From positions 9,153 through 50,759 of the forward strand of contig NZ_QFRK01000055.1 of the NCBI RefSeq assembly GCF_003143855.1: a stretch of 41,607 bases of DNA, written 5' to 3'. Numbering within the stretch: the first letter of the stretch is position 1; every line of letters begins with the position of its first letter. The DNA is from Streptomyces sp. NWU339 (GTDB taxonomy: Bacteria > Actinomycetota > Actinomycetes > Streptomycetales > Streptomycetaceae). Positions 14,590 through 24,486 of the stretch are shown one piece after another. The translations under genes and the position numbers were made by a program. The notes beneath the pieces are model-generated. The model did no database searches, was not told where the DNA came from, and worked only from the letters and a program-made list of their open reading frames with translations.

Positions 14590-15435
14590 TCAGGCCGCGG
14601 AGCAGGCGGACCCGTTGAGGGTGAACGCCGAGGGACTCGGATTGCGGTCCGTCGTGGTGGCCGTGAAGCCGAGGGTGACGGAGCCGGCCGCGGGGATCGC
14701 CGCGGTGTAGGGGGCCGAGGCGACACTGACCTCGGAACCGGTCTGGGCCGGGGTGCCGCCCCACATGTGGGTGATGCGCTGGGCGCCTGGGAAGACCCAG
14801 CTCAGCGTCCAGCCGTCGACCGCCGAGCCGCCGGTGTTGCGGATTGTGACCTCGCCCTGGAAGCCGCCGGGCCATTCGTTCGTCACCCGGTAGCCGATCT
14901 CGCAGGTGCCCTGGCTCCCGCCGGAGGACGTGGTGACCGTCACCGTGGCGGAACGCTGTGAGCGGTTGCCGGCCGCGTCGCGGGCGTACACGGCGAAGGT
15001 GTAGGAGGTCGCGGGGGAGAGGCCGGTGAGAGTCGCGGGGGTGCCGGTGGTGGTGACGACCGTCTCGTCACCGTCGTCGATCCGGACGACGTCGTAGCCC
15101 GTCACTCCGTTCGTGTCGGTGGCCGCCGTCCAGGAGAGAGTGGCGGACGACGAGGTCACCGAGGAGACGGCCGGCGTGCCGGGGGTGGTCGGGGCCGTGG
15201 TGTCACCGCCCGGGCCGGAGGAGTAGATCGCGGCCTCCTCGGAGGTGGCCGCGATTCCGTTGGTGCCGTTGAAGAGGCACTCACCCCAGCTGGTCAGCCG
15301 GTTCGGGTCGAAGTTCACGACCATGTCCAGGTATTCGACCCCGCCGCCGTTGCCACTCCAGGACCAGCCGAGGTAGCCGAGCCCGAGCTGCCGGGTGACG
15401 GCCAGAACGGTGTCCTCGTCGGGGTCGCCGTCGGA
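14590..15435 (-). pseudogene. GH5-FN3-CBM2 glycanase, 5'-truncated remnant
   Basis: The surviving 3' part encodes, in order, the last ~70 residues of a GH5 cellulase/mannanase-type catalytic domain (DGDPDEDTVLAVTRQLG, GYLGWSWSGNGGGVEYLD, LTSWGECLFNG), a Thr/Pro linker, one fibronectin type III domain (TPGTPAVSSVTSSSATLSW ... YTFAVYARDAAGNRS) and a cellulose-binding CBM2 (CEIGYRVTNEWPGGFQGEV ... GWTLSWVFPG). The signal peptide, most of the barrel and the catalytic glutamates (the nucleophile normally sits a few residues before DGDPDED) are missing. Homology stops at about 15,435, exactly where the opposite-strand kinase remnant begins. The frame remains open further upstream only as antisense. 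No start codon for a sensible product exists, so it is dead or at best a binding-module fragment. Confidence 0.85.
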
Positions 15436-15436
15436 C

Positions 15437-15988
15437 GACGTCACGCTCAGCCGGCGGGTGCGGGACACCGCCGTCGCCGCCCTGCTGACGGCGAAGGCAT
15501 CCCTCGCCGCCGAACGCAGGGTGGCCCTGCGCATCTCCGACGACAGCGCCCTCGACCGGCTGGCCCCCGAGGACGCCGCCGACGTGGCGACGGTCGTGGG
15601 CGACCTCGTGGACAACGCCGTGGACGCGGCGGCCACCGTGGGCGATCCGGGTGCCGATCCGGGGGCCGGGGGCCCTGGCGGAGAGGGAGGGCACGACGCC
15701 TGGGTCGAGGTCGAACTGCGCCCCGACGCCGCCAGTGTGGAGATCGTCGTCCGTGACTCCGGCCCCGGAGTCACCCCCGAACTGGCCCGCGAGGTCTTCT
15801 CACACGGCTTCACCACCAAGGCCGCCCAGGAGGGCGAGCGCGGTATCGGACTGGCGCTCACCCGTCTCGTCTGCGAACGTCACGGCGGTGAGATCTCGGT
15901 GACCAACACCCCGGACGGAGCGATGTTCACCGCCCGCATGACCGTGAGCCACCTCGCCGACGCGGTGGCGGAAGGAGCCGGCCGATGA
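15437..15988 (+). pseudogene. CitA/DcuS-type sensor histidine kinase, 5'-truncated remnant
   Basis: Only the last ~184 codons survive: the end of the dimerisation region (LSRRVRDTAVAALLTAKASL) and a full HATPase_c domain with N box DLVDNAVDAA, G1 VVRDSGPGVTPE, F box VFSHGFTTK and G2 GERGIGLALTRLV. The extracytoplasmic sensor, membrane helices, PAS domain and the phospho-accepting His box that normally precede it are absent, so it could not autophosphorylate. Its stop overlaps the start of the response-regulator gene (ATGA), confirming an original two-gene operon. The 5' break coincides with the truncated glycanase on the other strand. Confidence 0.85.
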
Positions 15989-16776
15989 CCAGTACGCACG
16001 GTGAGCACGCCGGGCCCGCGCGCGCCGACACGATCGACGTGCTCGTGGTCGACGACGACTTCATGGTGGCCCGCGTGCACCGCGCCTTCGTCGACCGCGT
16101 CGAGGCGTGCCGGGTCGTCGGCGTCGCCAGCACCGGTGAGCAGGCCGTCGCCGCGGTGGATGAACTCCGTCCCGATCTGGTCCTGCTCGACCTGTATCTG
16201 CCGGACCTGTTCGGCCTCGACGTGATCCCCCGGCTGCGCAGCGCGGGGCACGACTGCGACGTGATGGCCATCAGCGCCGCGCGGGAGGCGGAGACGGTGC
16301 GCGGGGCGGTCCGGCACGGGGTCGTCGACTATCTGCTCAAGCCGTTCGAGTTCGAGGACCTGCGGGCCAGGCTGGAGCGGTACGCCGTCCAGCGCGGTCG
16401 GCTGCTGGGCACGGTCGTGCGTGGCCAGGCCGACGTGGACCGGGTGCTGGCCGGAGCGGCGGCGCCGGTCGTGACGTACGCGGCTCCGATGCTGCCCAAG
16501 GGCATGAGTGTGGAGACCGCCGAACTGGTCGAGCGCACCCTGCGCGAGGCCGACGGCACGCTGTCGGCCACCGAGTGCGCCGCCCTCACCGGCGTCTCCA
16601 GGGTCAGCGCCCGCCGCTACCTGGAGCACTTCCACACCGTGGGCACGGCCGAGGTCTCGCTGCGGTACGGGGCCGCGGGACGGCCGGAACGCCGCTACCG
16701 GTTCGTCGGACGACCCCTGCGGCAGGCCGACGGGCGGGCCGATGAGGTCCGCCCGCGGGGCGGGGCGCGGCTCTAG
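15985..16776 (+). CDS. CitB/DcuR-family response regulator
   Basis: A 263-residue two-component response regulator, apparently intact. The receiver domain (about residues 12-130) has the acidic pair in VLVVDDDFMVARVHR, the phospho-acceptor Asp69 in LVLLDLYLPD, and the conserved Lys in YLLKPFEFEDL. The C-terminal helix-turn-helix (ATECAALTGVSRVSARRYLEHF) is the CitB/MalR-type DNA-binding domain. Family members control uptake and use of C4-dicarboxylates, citrate or other acids with a CitA/DcuS kinase. It overlaps the kinase remnant by 4 bases (ATGA), so translation was once coupled. With the kinase broken it is an orphan and may have lost its promoter. Confidence 0.92.
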   Translation: MTSTHGEHAGPARADTIDVLVVDDDFMVARVHRAFVDRVEACRVVGVASTGEQAVAAVDELRPDLVLLDLYLPDLFGLDVIPRLRSAGHDCDVMAISAAREAETVRGAVRHGVVDYLLKPFEFEDLRARLERYAVQRGRLLGTVVRGQADVDRVLAGAAAPVVTYAAPMLPKGMSVETAELVERTLREADGTLSATECAALTGVSRVSARRYLEHFHTVGTAEVSLRYGAAGRPERRYRFVGRPLRQADGRADEVRPRGGARL

Positions 16777-16784
16777 GCGTGCTG

Positions 16785-16816
16785 TCCCGGGACCGGCGGG
16801 CCGCGCGGTCCGGGGA
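16785..16816. terminator. Possible bidirectional terminator
   Basis: TCCCGGGACCG at 16785-16795 pairs with CGGTCCGGGGA at 16806-16816 (9 of 11 positions). It lies between the response-regulator gene and the convergent phosphatase gene. Confidence 0.45.
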
Positions 16817-16842
16817 CGGTGTTCATCCTCCCCGGTCGGCGG

Positions 16843-17514
16843 TCACCGGGCCCGGGACGGGCGTGGCCTTCCGCTTCCGTACGAGGCGGGGAGGCGGGCT
16901 GACGCCAGGGCGAGGGCGGCGGCCGCGCTCGCGATGCCGAGAACCGCGCCGGCGGCGACGTCTCCCGGGTAGTGCACGCCCGTATGGATGCGTGAGTAGC
17001 CCACCGCGCCGGCCAGTGCGCCGAGCGGGCCGGAGGCCGCGGGCAGGACCGTACCTACGGCGGTGGCGAAGGCGACCGCCGACGCGGTGTGCCCGGAGGG
17101 GAAGGAAGCCGAGGTGGGCATCGGGACATGCCGGTCCACGGTCACCCGGGCGGCTTCCCGGTCCGGCCGGTCCCTGCGGACCAGACGCTTGCCGAGCAGA
17201 TTGGCCGACGCCGACGCCACGGCTATGGCCCCCACGCCGACGAGCGCGGCCCGGCGCTGCCGCGACCCGCCCAGGGCGAGGGCACCGGCGATGGCGAACG
17301 AGATCTTCGAATGGTCGGCCGCGTGCGAGAGGCGGCGCAGGGCCCGGTCGAGGGTGGGGGTGGGAGTGGCCGCCACCGCCGCGTACAGGGCACCGTCCAC
17401 GGCCCTGAGATCGCCGAGGACGGCGGACGCCATCCGACGGAGTCCGTCGGCGGGCCGGGCGGGCTCGGTGAGCGGACGGGTACCGCCCTGGTCGGTGGTG
17501 GTCGGCTCGTTCAT
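16843..17514 (-). CDS. PAP2-family phosphatase (membrane)
   Basis: A 223-residue type 2 phosphatidic acid phosphatase-like protein. The three-part active site is complete: KRLVRRDRP (K-x6-RP), FPSGHTASA (PSGH) and YSRIHTGVHYPGD (SR-x5-H-x3-D). Several hydrophobic helices flank these motifs, and an N-terminal cytoplasmic stretch includes an LRAVDGALYAAVAATPTPTLDRALRRLSHAADHSK block common to actinobacterial PAP2 proteins. Such enzymes remove phosphate from lipid phosphates or undecaprenyl diphosphate. GGAGAG lies before the ATG. The gene is monocistronic. Confidence 0.92.
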   Translation of the reverse strand: MNEPTTTDQGGTRPLTEPARPADGLRRMASAVLGDLRAVDGALYAAVAATPTPTLDRALRRLSHAADHSKISFAIAGALALGGSRQRRAALVGVGAIAVASASANLLGKRLVRRDRPDREAARVTVDRHVPMPTSASFPSGHTASAVAFATAVGTVLPAASGPLGALAGAVGYSRIHTGVHYPGDVAAGAVLGIASAAAALALASARLPASYGSGRPRPSRAR

Positions 17515-17614
17515 TCGTCTCTCCCGCGGTGGCGTTGTGGAGGGGGTCCGTGTGTTCGGGGCTCGCCAGGGCCTGGCCGGCGGATCATGCCGCAGACGCG
17601 GGGCATGCACGCCC

Positions 17615-17646
17615 TCCCCTCAAGCTCTTCGAGCAGAGGGGACCCC
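17615..17646 (-). repeat. Short intergenic hairpin repeat, copy 2 (compact)
   Basis: CCCCTCAAGCTC-TTC-GAGCAGAGGGG folds into a hairpin and is followed by ACCCCC, the same ending as the other copies. It appears to be a shortened relative of the element at 9011-9050 in opposite orientation. Confidence 0.65.
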
Positions 17647-17678
17647 CTGCGGCGTTGTCGTCGATCGCAATGGCTCCT

Positions 17679-17732
17679 TCCCCAAGCTCTCGGCTTCCCC
17701 CACTCTCGGCTTCGCTCGAGCGGGGGGACCCC
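17679..17732 (-). repeat. Short intergenic hairpin repeat, copy 3 (nested/tandem)
   Basis: A first partial unit TCCCCAAGCTCTCGGCTT runs directly into a second fuller unit (CCCCCACTCTCGGCTTCGCT, then CGAGCGGGGGGACCCC). Both match the reverse complement of the element at 9011-9050, so this looks like one copy placed into or beside another. Confidence 0.75.
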
Positions 17733-17977
17733 ATGAGCGGGGGAGACCTCGACCGACTCCCTCCTCCGCCTTGCAGCTGACCGCACCAGGCCCCGCTCAC
17801 CGGCGCTGATGAGGCGCCGTCGAGTTCCCGCGGCCTGACCCGCCGGACAGGCCCTGGGCGCACCCGCACCGTGGACCGGGAATCACCAGGTGCCCACGGT
17901 ACGCGTGATCCACCCGGTACGTCTCCGCGCCCCCGCCGCAGCCCGGCCGTCACACCCGTCCGGGTGGCCGCCGCCGG

Positions 17978-20260
17978 TCAGGCCGCCCGGAAGGTACGCA
18001 GGCGGAGGGAGTTGCCGACGACGAAGACCGAGGAGAAGGCCATCGCCGCCCCCGCGATCATCGGGTTGAGCAGGCCGGCCGCGGCGAGCGGCAGCGCGGC
18101 GACGTTGTAGGCGAAGGCCCAGAACAGGTTGGACCGGATCGTGCCGAGAGTGCGGCGGGCCAGCCGGATCGCGTCCGCCGCGGCCCGCAGGTCGCCCCGG
18201 ACGAGGGTCAGGTCGCCGGCCTCGATGGCCGCGTCCGTGCCGGTTCCCATGGCCAGCCCGAGGTCGGCCTGGGCCAGCGCGGCCGCGTCGTTGACACCAT
18301 CGCCGACCATCGCGACCGAGCGGCCTTCCGCCTGAAGGCGCTTGACGACATCCACCTTGTCCTGCGGCAGCACCTCGGCGATGACGTCCTCCGGCGCGAT
18401 CCCGACCTCGCGGGCGACGGTCCGGGCCACCGCCTCGTTGTCGCCGGTCAGCAGGACGGGCCGGAGGCCGAGCGCGCGCAGCCGGCGCACCGCCTCGGGG
18501 CTGGTCTCCTTCACGGCGTCGGCGATCTCCAGCACCGCGCGCGCCTCGCCGTCCCAGGCCACCGTGACGGCGGTGCGCCCGGCGGCCTGGGCCGTCTCCA
18601 GGGCCCGCGCCAGCTCGGCCGGCAGCTTCAGTTCCCACTGCGCCAGCAGCTGTTCCCGGCCGACGAGCACCGCATGGCCCTCCACGACACCCTGGACGCC
18701 GAGTCCGGGCACGTTGCCGAAGTCCTCGGGAGAGGGGAGCGTGCCCAGCTTCTCCAGGGCGCCGGCGGCGACGGCACGGGCGATCGGGTGCTCGGAGGAG
18801 TGCTCCAGGGCGCCTGCCAGCCTCAGCACGTCGGCCTCGTCGGTCCCTTCGGCCGGGTGCACGGCGAGCAGGGCCATCCGGCCGGTGGTGACCGTGCCGG
18901 TCTTGTCGAGCACCACGGTGTCGACGCGGCGGGTGGACTCCAGGACCTCCGGGCCCTTGATGAGGATGCCGAGCTGCGCGCCGCGCCCGGTGCCGACCAT
19001 CAGCGCGGTCGGTGTGGCGAGGCCGAGGGCGCACGGGCAGGCGATGATCAGTACGGCCACGGCGGCGGTGAACGCGGCGGTCAGCCCGGCGCCGTTGCCC
19101 AGCCAGAAGCCCAGCGTGCCCAGGGCCAGCGCGATCACGATCGGCACGAAGACCGCGGAGATCCGGTCCGCGAGCCGCTGCGCGGCGGCCTTCCCGTTCT
19201 GCGCGTCCTCCACCATCTTCGCCATCCGGGCGAGCTGGGTGTCGGAGCCGACCCGGGTGGCCTCCACGACGAGACGCCCGCCCGCGTTGAGCGTGGCCCC
19301 GGTGACCGCGTCCCCGGGGGCCACTTCCACCGGCACGGACTCTCCGGTGAGCATGGAGACGTCCACCGCCGAGGTGCCCTCGACGACTGCCCCGTCGGTC
19401 GCGATCTTCTCGCCGGGGCGTACCAGGAAACGGTCGCCGACCGCCAACTCCTCGACGGGCACCGTCTCCTCGCGCCCGTCGGGCCGGAGCACGGTGACGT
19501 CCTTCGCGCCCAGTTCCATCAGCGCCCGCAGCGCCGCGCCAGCCTTCCGCTTGGCGCGCGCCTCGAAGTACCGCCCGGCCAGGATGAACGCGGTGACGCC
19601 CGCGGCGGCCTCCAGATAGATGTTCCCGGCGCCGTCCGAACGGGCGATGGTCAGTTCGAAGGGGTGGGTCATGCCCGGGGTGCCGGCGGTGCCGAAGAAG
19701 AGCGCCCACAGCGACCACAGGAACGCCGCCGAGGTGCCGACCGAGACCAATGTGTCCATGGTGGCCGCACCGTGCCGCGCGTTGGTGAACGCCGCCCGGT
19801 GGAAGGGCCACGCCGCGTACGTCACGACCGGTGCCGCCAGCGTCAGGGACAGCCACTGCCAGTACTCGAACTGCAGGGCCGGGATCATCGCCATCGCGAC
19901 GACGGGCACCGACAGCACCACGGCCGTGATCAACCTCTCCCGCAGAGACCGGAGCTCGTCGGGGGATCCGGTGGAGCCGGAGGAGGCGGGCTCGTTCCCG
20001 CGCGCGGGCGGTGCGGGCTCCCGCGCCGTGTACCCGGTGGCCTCGACGGTGGCGATCAGGTCCTGGACGGTGACCGCGCCGTCGTGCGACACCCGGGCCT
20101 TCTCGGTGGCGTAGTTGACCGTGGCGGTGACTCCGTCCATCCGGTTGAGCTTCTTCTCGACCCGCGCGGCGCAGGAGGCGCAGGTCATCCCGCCGATGAC
20201 CAGCTCCACCTCTCCCCGGGCCCCGGCCTCGGTCTCGTTGCCGGCTGTACGGACGGTCAT
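17978..20260 (-). CDS. copA: Copper-translocating P-type ATPase
   Basis: A 760-residue P1B-type ATPase. It has one N-terminal heavy-metal-associated domain (GMTCASCAARVEKKL, Cys27 and Cys30), two membrane helices, further helices, the A-domain TGES, the ion-binding CPC (408-410) in IIACPCALGLATP, the phosphorylated Asp452 in DKTGT, the SEHPIA motif in the N-domain, GDGVNDA (653-659) and the last helix pair with FAYNVAALPLAAAGLLNP. The CPC type with YN and the CsoR-like operators in its promoter point to Cu(I) export. GGAG precedes the ATG. It is divergent from a small secreted protein gene. Confidence 0.95.
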   Translation of the reverse strand: MTVRTAGNETEAGARGEVELVIGGMTCASCAARVEKKLNRMDGVTATVNYATEKARVSHDGAVTVQDLIATVEATGYTAREPAPPARGNEPASSGSTGSPDELRSLRERLITAVVLSVPVVAMAMIPALQFEYWQWLSLTLAAPVVTYAAWPFHRAAFTNARHGAATMDTLVSVGTSAAFLWSLWALFFGTAGTPGMTHPFELTIARSDGAGNIYLEAAAGVTAFILAGRYFEARAKRKAGAALRALMELGAKDVTVLRPDGREETVPVEELAVGDRFLVRPGEKIATDGAVVEGTSAVDVSMLTGESVPVEVAPGDAVTGATLNAGGRLVVEATRVGSDTQLARMAKMVEDAQNGKAAAQRLADRISAVFVPIVIALALGTLGFWLGNGAGLTAAFTAAVAVLIIACPCALGLATPTALMVGTGRGAQLGILIKGPEVLESTRRVDTVVLDKTGTVTTGRMALLAVHPAEGTDEADVLRLAGALEHSSEHPIARAVAAGALEKLGTLPSPEDFGNVPGLGVQGVVEGHAVLVGREQLLAQWELKLPAELARALETAQAAGRTAVTVAWDGEARAVLEIADAVKETSPEAVRRLRALGLRPVLLTGDNEAVARTVAREVGIAPEDVIAEVLPQDKVDVVKRLQAEGRSVAMVGDGVNDAAALAQADLGLAMGTGTDAAIEAGDLTLVRGDLRAAADAIRLARRTLGTIRSNLFWAFAYNVAALPLAAAGLLNPMIAGAAMAFSSVFVVGNSLRLRTFRAA

Positions 20261-20313
20261 GGGCGCTCCTGGTGACGAGGGCAGGCCGGAACGTGCCGGC
20301 AGCCGATTGCAGT

Positions 20314-20330
20314 ATACGGGTCGGGGGTAT
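20314..20330. promoter_or_regulatory. CsoR-like box 1 (weak)
   Basis: ATACGGGTCGGGGGTAT keeps the ATAC and GGGGTAT ends of the CsoR operator but is only partly symmetric. It lies downstream of the predicted copA promoter. Confidence 0.5.
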
Positions 20331-20345
20331 CTCTCCCGCTTCCCA

Positions 20346-20375
20346 GATATACCCCCCGGAGGTATCTGATTTCAA
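20346..20375 (-). promoter_or_regulatory. copA promoter with CsoR-like box 2
   Basis: On the minus strand TTGAAA (20375-20370) and TATATC (20351-20346) are separated by 18 bases, a good vegetative promoter for copA. The CsoR-like sequence ATACCCCCCGGAGGTAT (20349-20365) occupies the spacer and -10 region, so a bound repressor would block transcription. Confidence 0.75.
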
Positions 20376-20388
20376 GGATCGCCCAGTC

Positions 20389-20416
20389 TTGATTGGATAC
20401 CCCTCAGGGGTATTGT
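20389..20416 (+). promoter_or_regulatory. Promoter with perfect CsoR operator (box 3)
   Basis: TTGATT (20389-20394) and TATTGT (20411-20416) with a 16-base spacer form a plus-strand promoter. The perfect 17-bp palindrome ATACCCCTCAGGGGTAT (20397-20413) fills the spacer and matches the known CsoR copper-repressor operator type. Confidence 0.85.
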
Positions 20417-20497
20417 GAGGGTGTGGACACCGACCCGGCCCCGGGCCGGTCGCGCTGTTCCGGGGAGATGCCGAGGAGCTTCCGAGGAGAGATGAGC

Positions 20498-20680
20498 ATG
20501 CATACCGGATTGAAGATCACCGCATTCGCCGCAGCCCTGGCCGCGACCTTCGGCACGGCCTACGGCGTCGGCCAGGGGCTGGACCCGGTCGTCGCGGACA
20601 GCGCGCCCGCACCGGCGCACGACGAGAAACACACCCCCGCGTCACCCGCGCCCGGCGAGGGCGCGGGCCGCGGCCACTGA
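20498..20680 (+). CDS. Small secreted, copper-regulated protein
   Basis: A 60-residue protein with a signal or anchor sequence (HTGLKITAFAAALAATFGTA) and a short Pro/Ala/His tail (PAPAHDEKHTPASPAPGEG). The second ATG, at 20498, is preferred because GAGGAG at 20484-20489 is correctly spaced for it and too close for the ATG at 20492. A perfect CsoR operator lies in its promoter, so copper control is likely. The N-terminus resembles, from memory, longer exported proteins linked to Streptomyces copper loci; here the metal-binding body seems absent, so this may be a shortened version. It ends 3 bases before the convergent GH15 gene. Confidence 0.65.
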   Translation: MHTGLKITAFAAALAATFGTAYGVGQGLDPVVADSAPAPAHDEKHTPASPAPGEGAGRGH

Positions 20681-20683
20681 GAC

Positions 20684-22525
<1,842 letters not shown>

Positions 22526-22606
22526 CGCAGCCTCCCTGGCCCGCGGTACGTGCCGCTCTGTCTGCCAGCTTAGGCAGGCCCGGCCGGCCGGCCCGCGGTG
22601 CGCGGT

Positions 22607-23386
22607 TCACGCCACGACGACGCGCAGTCCCGCCTCCTCGAACCTGCGCACCGTCTCCGGGGCCGCCGCCGCGTCCGTGACCAGGGTGTCCACCGACTCG
22701 GCCGAACAGATCCGGGCGAACGCCCGCCGGCCCAGCTTGCTGGAATCGGCCGCCACGATCACCCGCTCGGCCCGCTCGCACAGCAGCCGGTTGATCGCCG
22801 CCTCCGCCTCGTCGTGCGCCGCCGCGCCGTGCACGACGTCGAAGGCGACGACGCCGAGCACCGCCACGTCGAGCGTGATCTGCCCCAGCACCCCGTCCGC
22901 GAGCGGCCCGACCAGCTCGTACGACTGGGCCCGCGCCACACCGCCCGTCACCACGATCTTGAACTGTGGGCGCACGGCGAGTTCATTGGCGATGTTGAGC
23001 GCGTTGGTCACCACCGTCAGCGCGGGCGATCCGGCCGCGAGATCGCCGCGTACCACCAGCGCACGCGCCACCTCCGTGGTGGTGGTGCCGCCGGTCAGCC
23101 CGACCGCCTCGCCCGGTGTGAGGAGGCCCGCCACCGCCTCGGCGATCCGCTGCTTCTCGGAAGCGCGGCGAGCGGTCTTGTAGCGCAGCGGCAGCTCGTA
23201 CGACACCCCGTGCGCCACCGCTCCGCCCCGGGTGCGCACCAGCATCTGCTGCCCGGCGAGGGTGTCGAAGTCCCGGCGGATCGTCGCGGCCGACACCTCC
23301 AGTTCGGCGGCGGCCTCGTCCACGTCCAGCCGGCCCCGCTCGACGAGCAGTTCCAGCAGCGCCTGCCAGCGGGCGTCCCGCGACAT
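22607..23386 (-). CDS. DeoR-family transcriptional regulator (sugar-phosphate catabolism)
   Basis: A 259-residue DeoR-type repressor. The N-terminal helix-turn-helix (LLELLVERGRLDVDEAAAEL, SAATIRRDFDTLAGQQMLVRTRGGA) carries the DeoR signature with TIRRDFDTL. The C-terminal domain (GEAVGLTGGTTTTEVARAL ... LTVVTNALNIANEL ... VVTGG ... ADSSKLG) is the phospho-sugar-binding DeoRC fold. GGGAGG precedes the ATG. It is divergent from the SIS-isomerase/class II aldolase operon, whose promoter region carries a direct repeat, so it probably represses that operon until a ketose or amino-sugar phosphate appears. Confidence 0.93.
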   Translation of the reverse strand: MSRDARWQALLELLVERGRLDVDEAAAELEVSAATIRRDFDTLAGQQMLVRTRGGAVAHGVSYELPLRYKTARRASEKQRIAEAVAGLLTPGEAVGLTGGTTTTEVARALVVRGDLAAGSPALTVVTNALNIANELAVRPQFKIVVTGGVARAQSYELVGPLADGVLGQITLDVAVLGVVAFDVVHGAAAHDEAEAAINRLLCERAERVIVAADSSKLGRRAFARICSAESVDTLVTDAAAAPETVRRFEEAGLRVVVA

Positions 23387-23488
23387 CCGCCCTCCCGTCC
23401 TGCGGTCACCTGCCGTCTCCCGGCCTCCGGCGACCTTAGCGCCTGTCCGCCGGACAGACGCCGACGCACCCGACGATCTCTGCTCGGA

Positions 23489-23521
23489 TGCTTGATCGTG
23501 CTTGAAACTCCGCTCTATCTT
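23489..23521 (+). promoter_or_regulatory. Promoter and DeoR-type direct repeat for the isomerase-aldolase operon
   Basis: TTGATC (23492-23497) and TATCTT (23516-23521) with an 18-base spacer resemble a vegetative promoter. Two copies of TGCTTGA, at 23489-23495 and 23499-23505, overlap the -35 region with a 10-base period, one helical turn, as DeoR-family proteins often bind. Confidence 0.55.
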
Positions 23522-23554
23522 GCAACAACAATCACCGAGAAGGGTGGGGCGGAC

Positions 23555-24436
23555 ATGACGCATGCCGAGGACGAACTGACGAGTCAGCCCGAGTGCTGGA
23601 CGCGGGCCGCGACGCAGGCGGCCGAACACACCCGGGTCCTCCCGGCACCGGGGGAGCGGGTCGCGGTCGTCGGCTGCGGCACCTCGTACTTCATGGCGCA
23701 GGCGGTGGCGGCCCTGCGCGAGGGAGCGGGCCAGGGCGAGACGGACGCCTTCGCCGCCTCGGAGTTCCCGCACGGACGTGCCTACGATCACGTCGTCGCC
23801 CTCACCCGCTCCGGCACCACCACCGAAGTCCTGGACCTGCTCGACCGGTTGAAGGGCGGCACCCGCACCACCGCGCTCACCGCCGACCCGGACACCGCCG
23901 TGACGACATCGGCGGACGAGACCGTCGTACTCGACTACGCGGACGAACGCTCCGTCGTCCAGACGCGGTTCGCGACCACGGCCCTCACCCTGCTCCGCGC
24001 CCACCTCGGCCTGCACACCGAAACGGTCGTCGAGGACGCGCGAACCGCCCTCGCGCGGCCGCTGCCCGAAGGGCTCGTGCACTGCACCCAGTTCACCTTC
24101 CTCGGTCGAGGCTGGACCGTGGGCCTCGCCCACGAGGCGGGTCTGAAGATGCGGGAGGCCGCCCTGGCGTGGACGGAGGCCTACCCGGCCATGGAATACC
24201 GGCACGGCCCCATCAGCGTCACCACGCGTGGTACGGCTACCTGGATGCTGGGCGACGCGCCGGACGGTCTGGCCGCGCAGGTACGGGACACCGGTGGATC
24301 GTGGATCCAGGGCACCCTCGACCCGCTGGCCGAACTCGTCCGCGCCCAGCGCCTCGCCGTCGCCGTCGCCGAGGCCCGCGGACTCGACCCCGACCGCCCC
24401 CGCCACCTCACCCGCTCAGTCGTTCTCGAGCCCTGA
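23555..24436 (+). CDS. SIS-domain sugar-phosphate isomerase/deaminase-like protein
   Basis: A 293-residue protein with two SIS domains, like AgaS and the isomerase half of glucosamine-6-phosphate synthase. The first has VAVVGCGTSYFMAQAVAALR (from residue 36) and LTRSGTTTEVLDLLDRL, the phosphosugar-binding Ser/Thr loop. The second includes FTFLGRGWTVGLAHEAGLKMREAA and the AYPAMEYRHGPIS segment, where a catalytic Glu is usual. The reaction is probably isomerisation or deamination of a (amino)sugar 6-phosphate to a ketose phosphate for the aldolase encoded next. GAAGGGTGGGG precedes the ATG. It is first in an operon opposite the DeoR regulator. Confidence 0.9.
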   Translation: MTHAEDELTSQPECWTRAATQAAEHTRVLPAPGERVAVVGCGTSYFMAQAVAALREGAGQGETDAFAASEFPHGRAYDHVVALTRSGTTTEVLDLLDRLKGGTRTTALTADPDTAVTTSADETVVLDYADERSVVQTRFATTALTLLRAHLGLHTETVVEDARTALARPLPEGLVHCTQFTFLGRGWTVGLAHEAGLKMREAALAWTEAYPAMEYRHGPISVTTRGTATWMLGDAPDGLAAQVRDTGGSWIQGTLDPLAELVRAQRLAVAVAEARGLDPDRPRHLTRSVVLEP

Positions 24437-24486
24437 CCCCGCCGGAAGGACCGGAAAAGACCGGAAAAGGCCGAAAAGGAGCGCAC

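Larger units (their letters stand above)
17515..17977. other. Gene-free stretch with hairpin repeats
   Basis: This 463-base gap between the phosphatase gene and the copper ATPase stop has no supported coding region. It holds the two hairpin-repeat copies listed separately (17615-17646 and 17679-17732) and a small CACCCG/CGGGTG inverted repeat at 17953-17966, which could help end the copper ATPase transcript. Confidence 0.6.
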
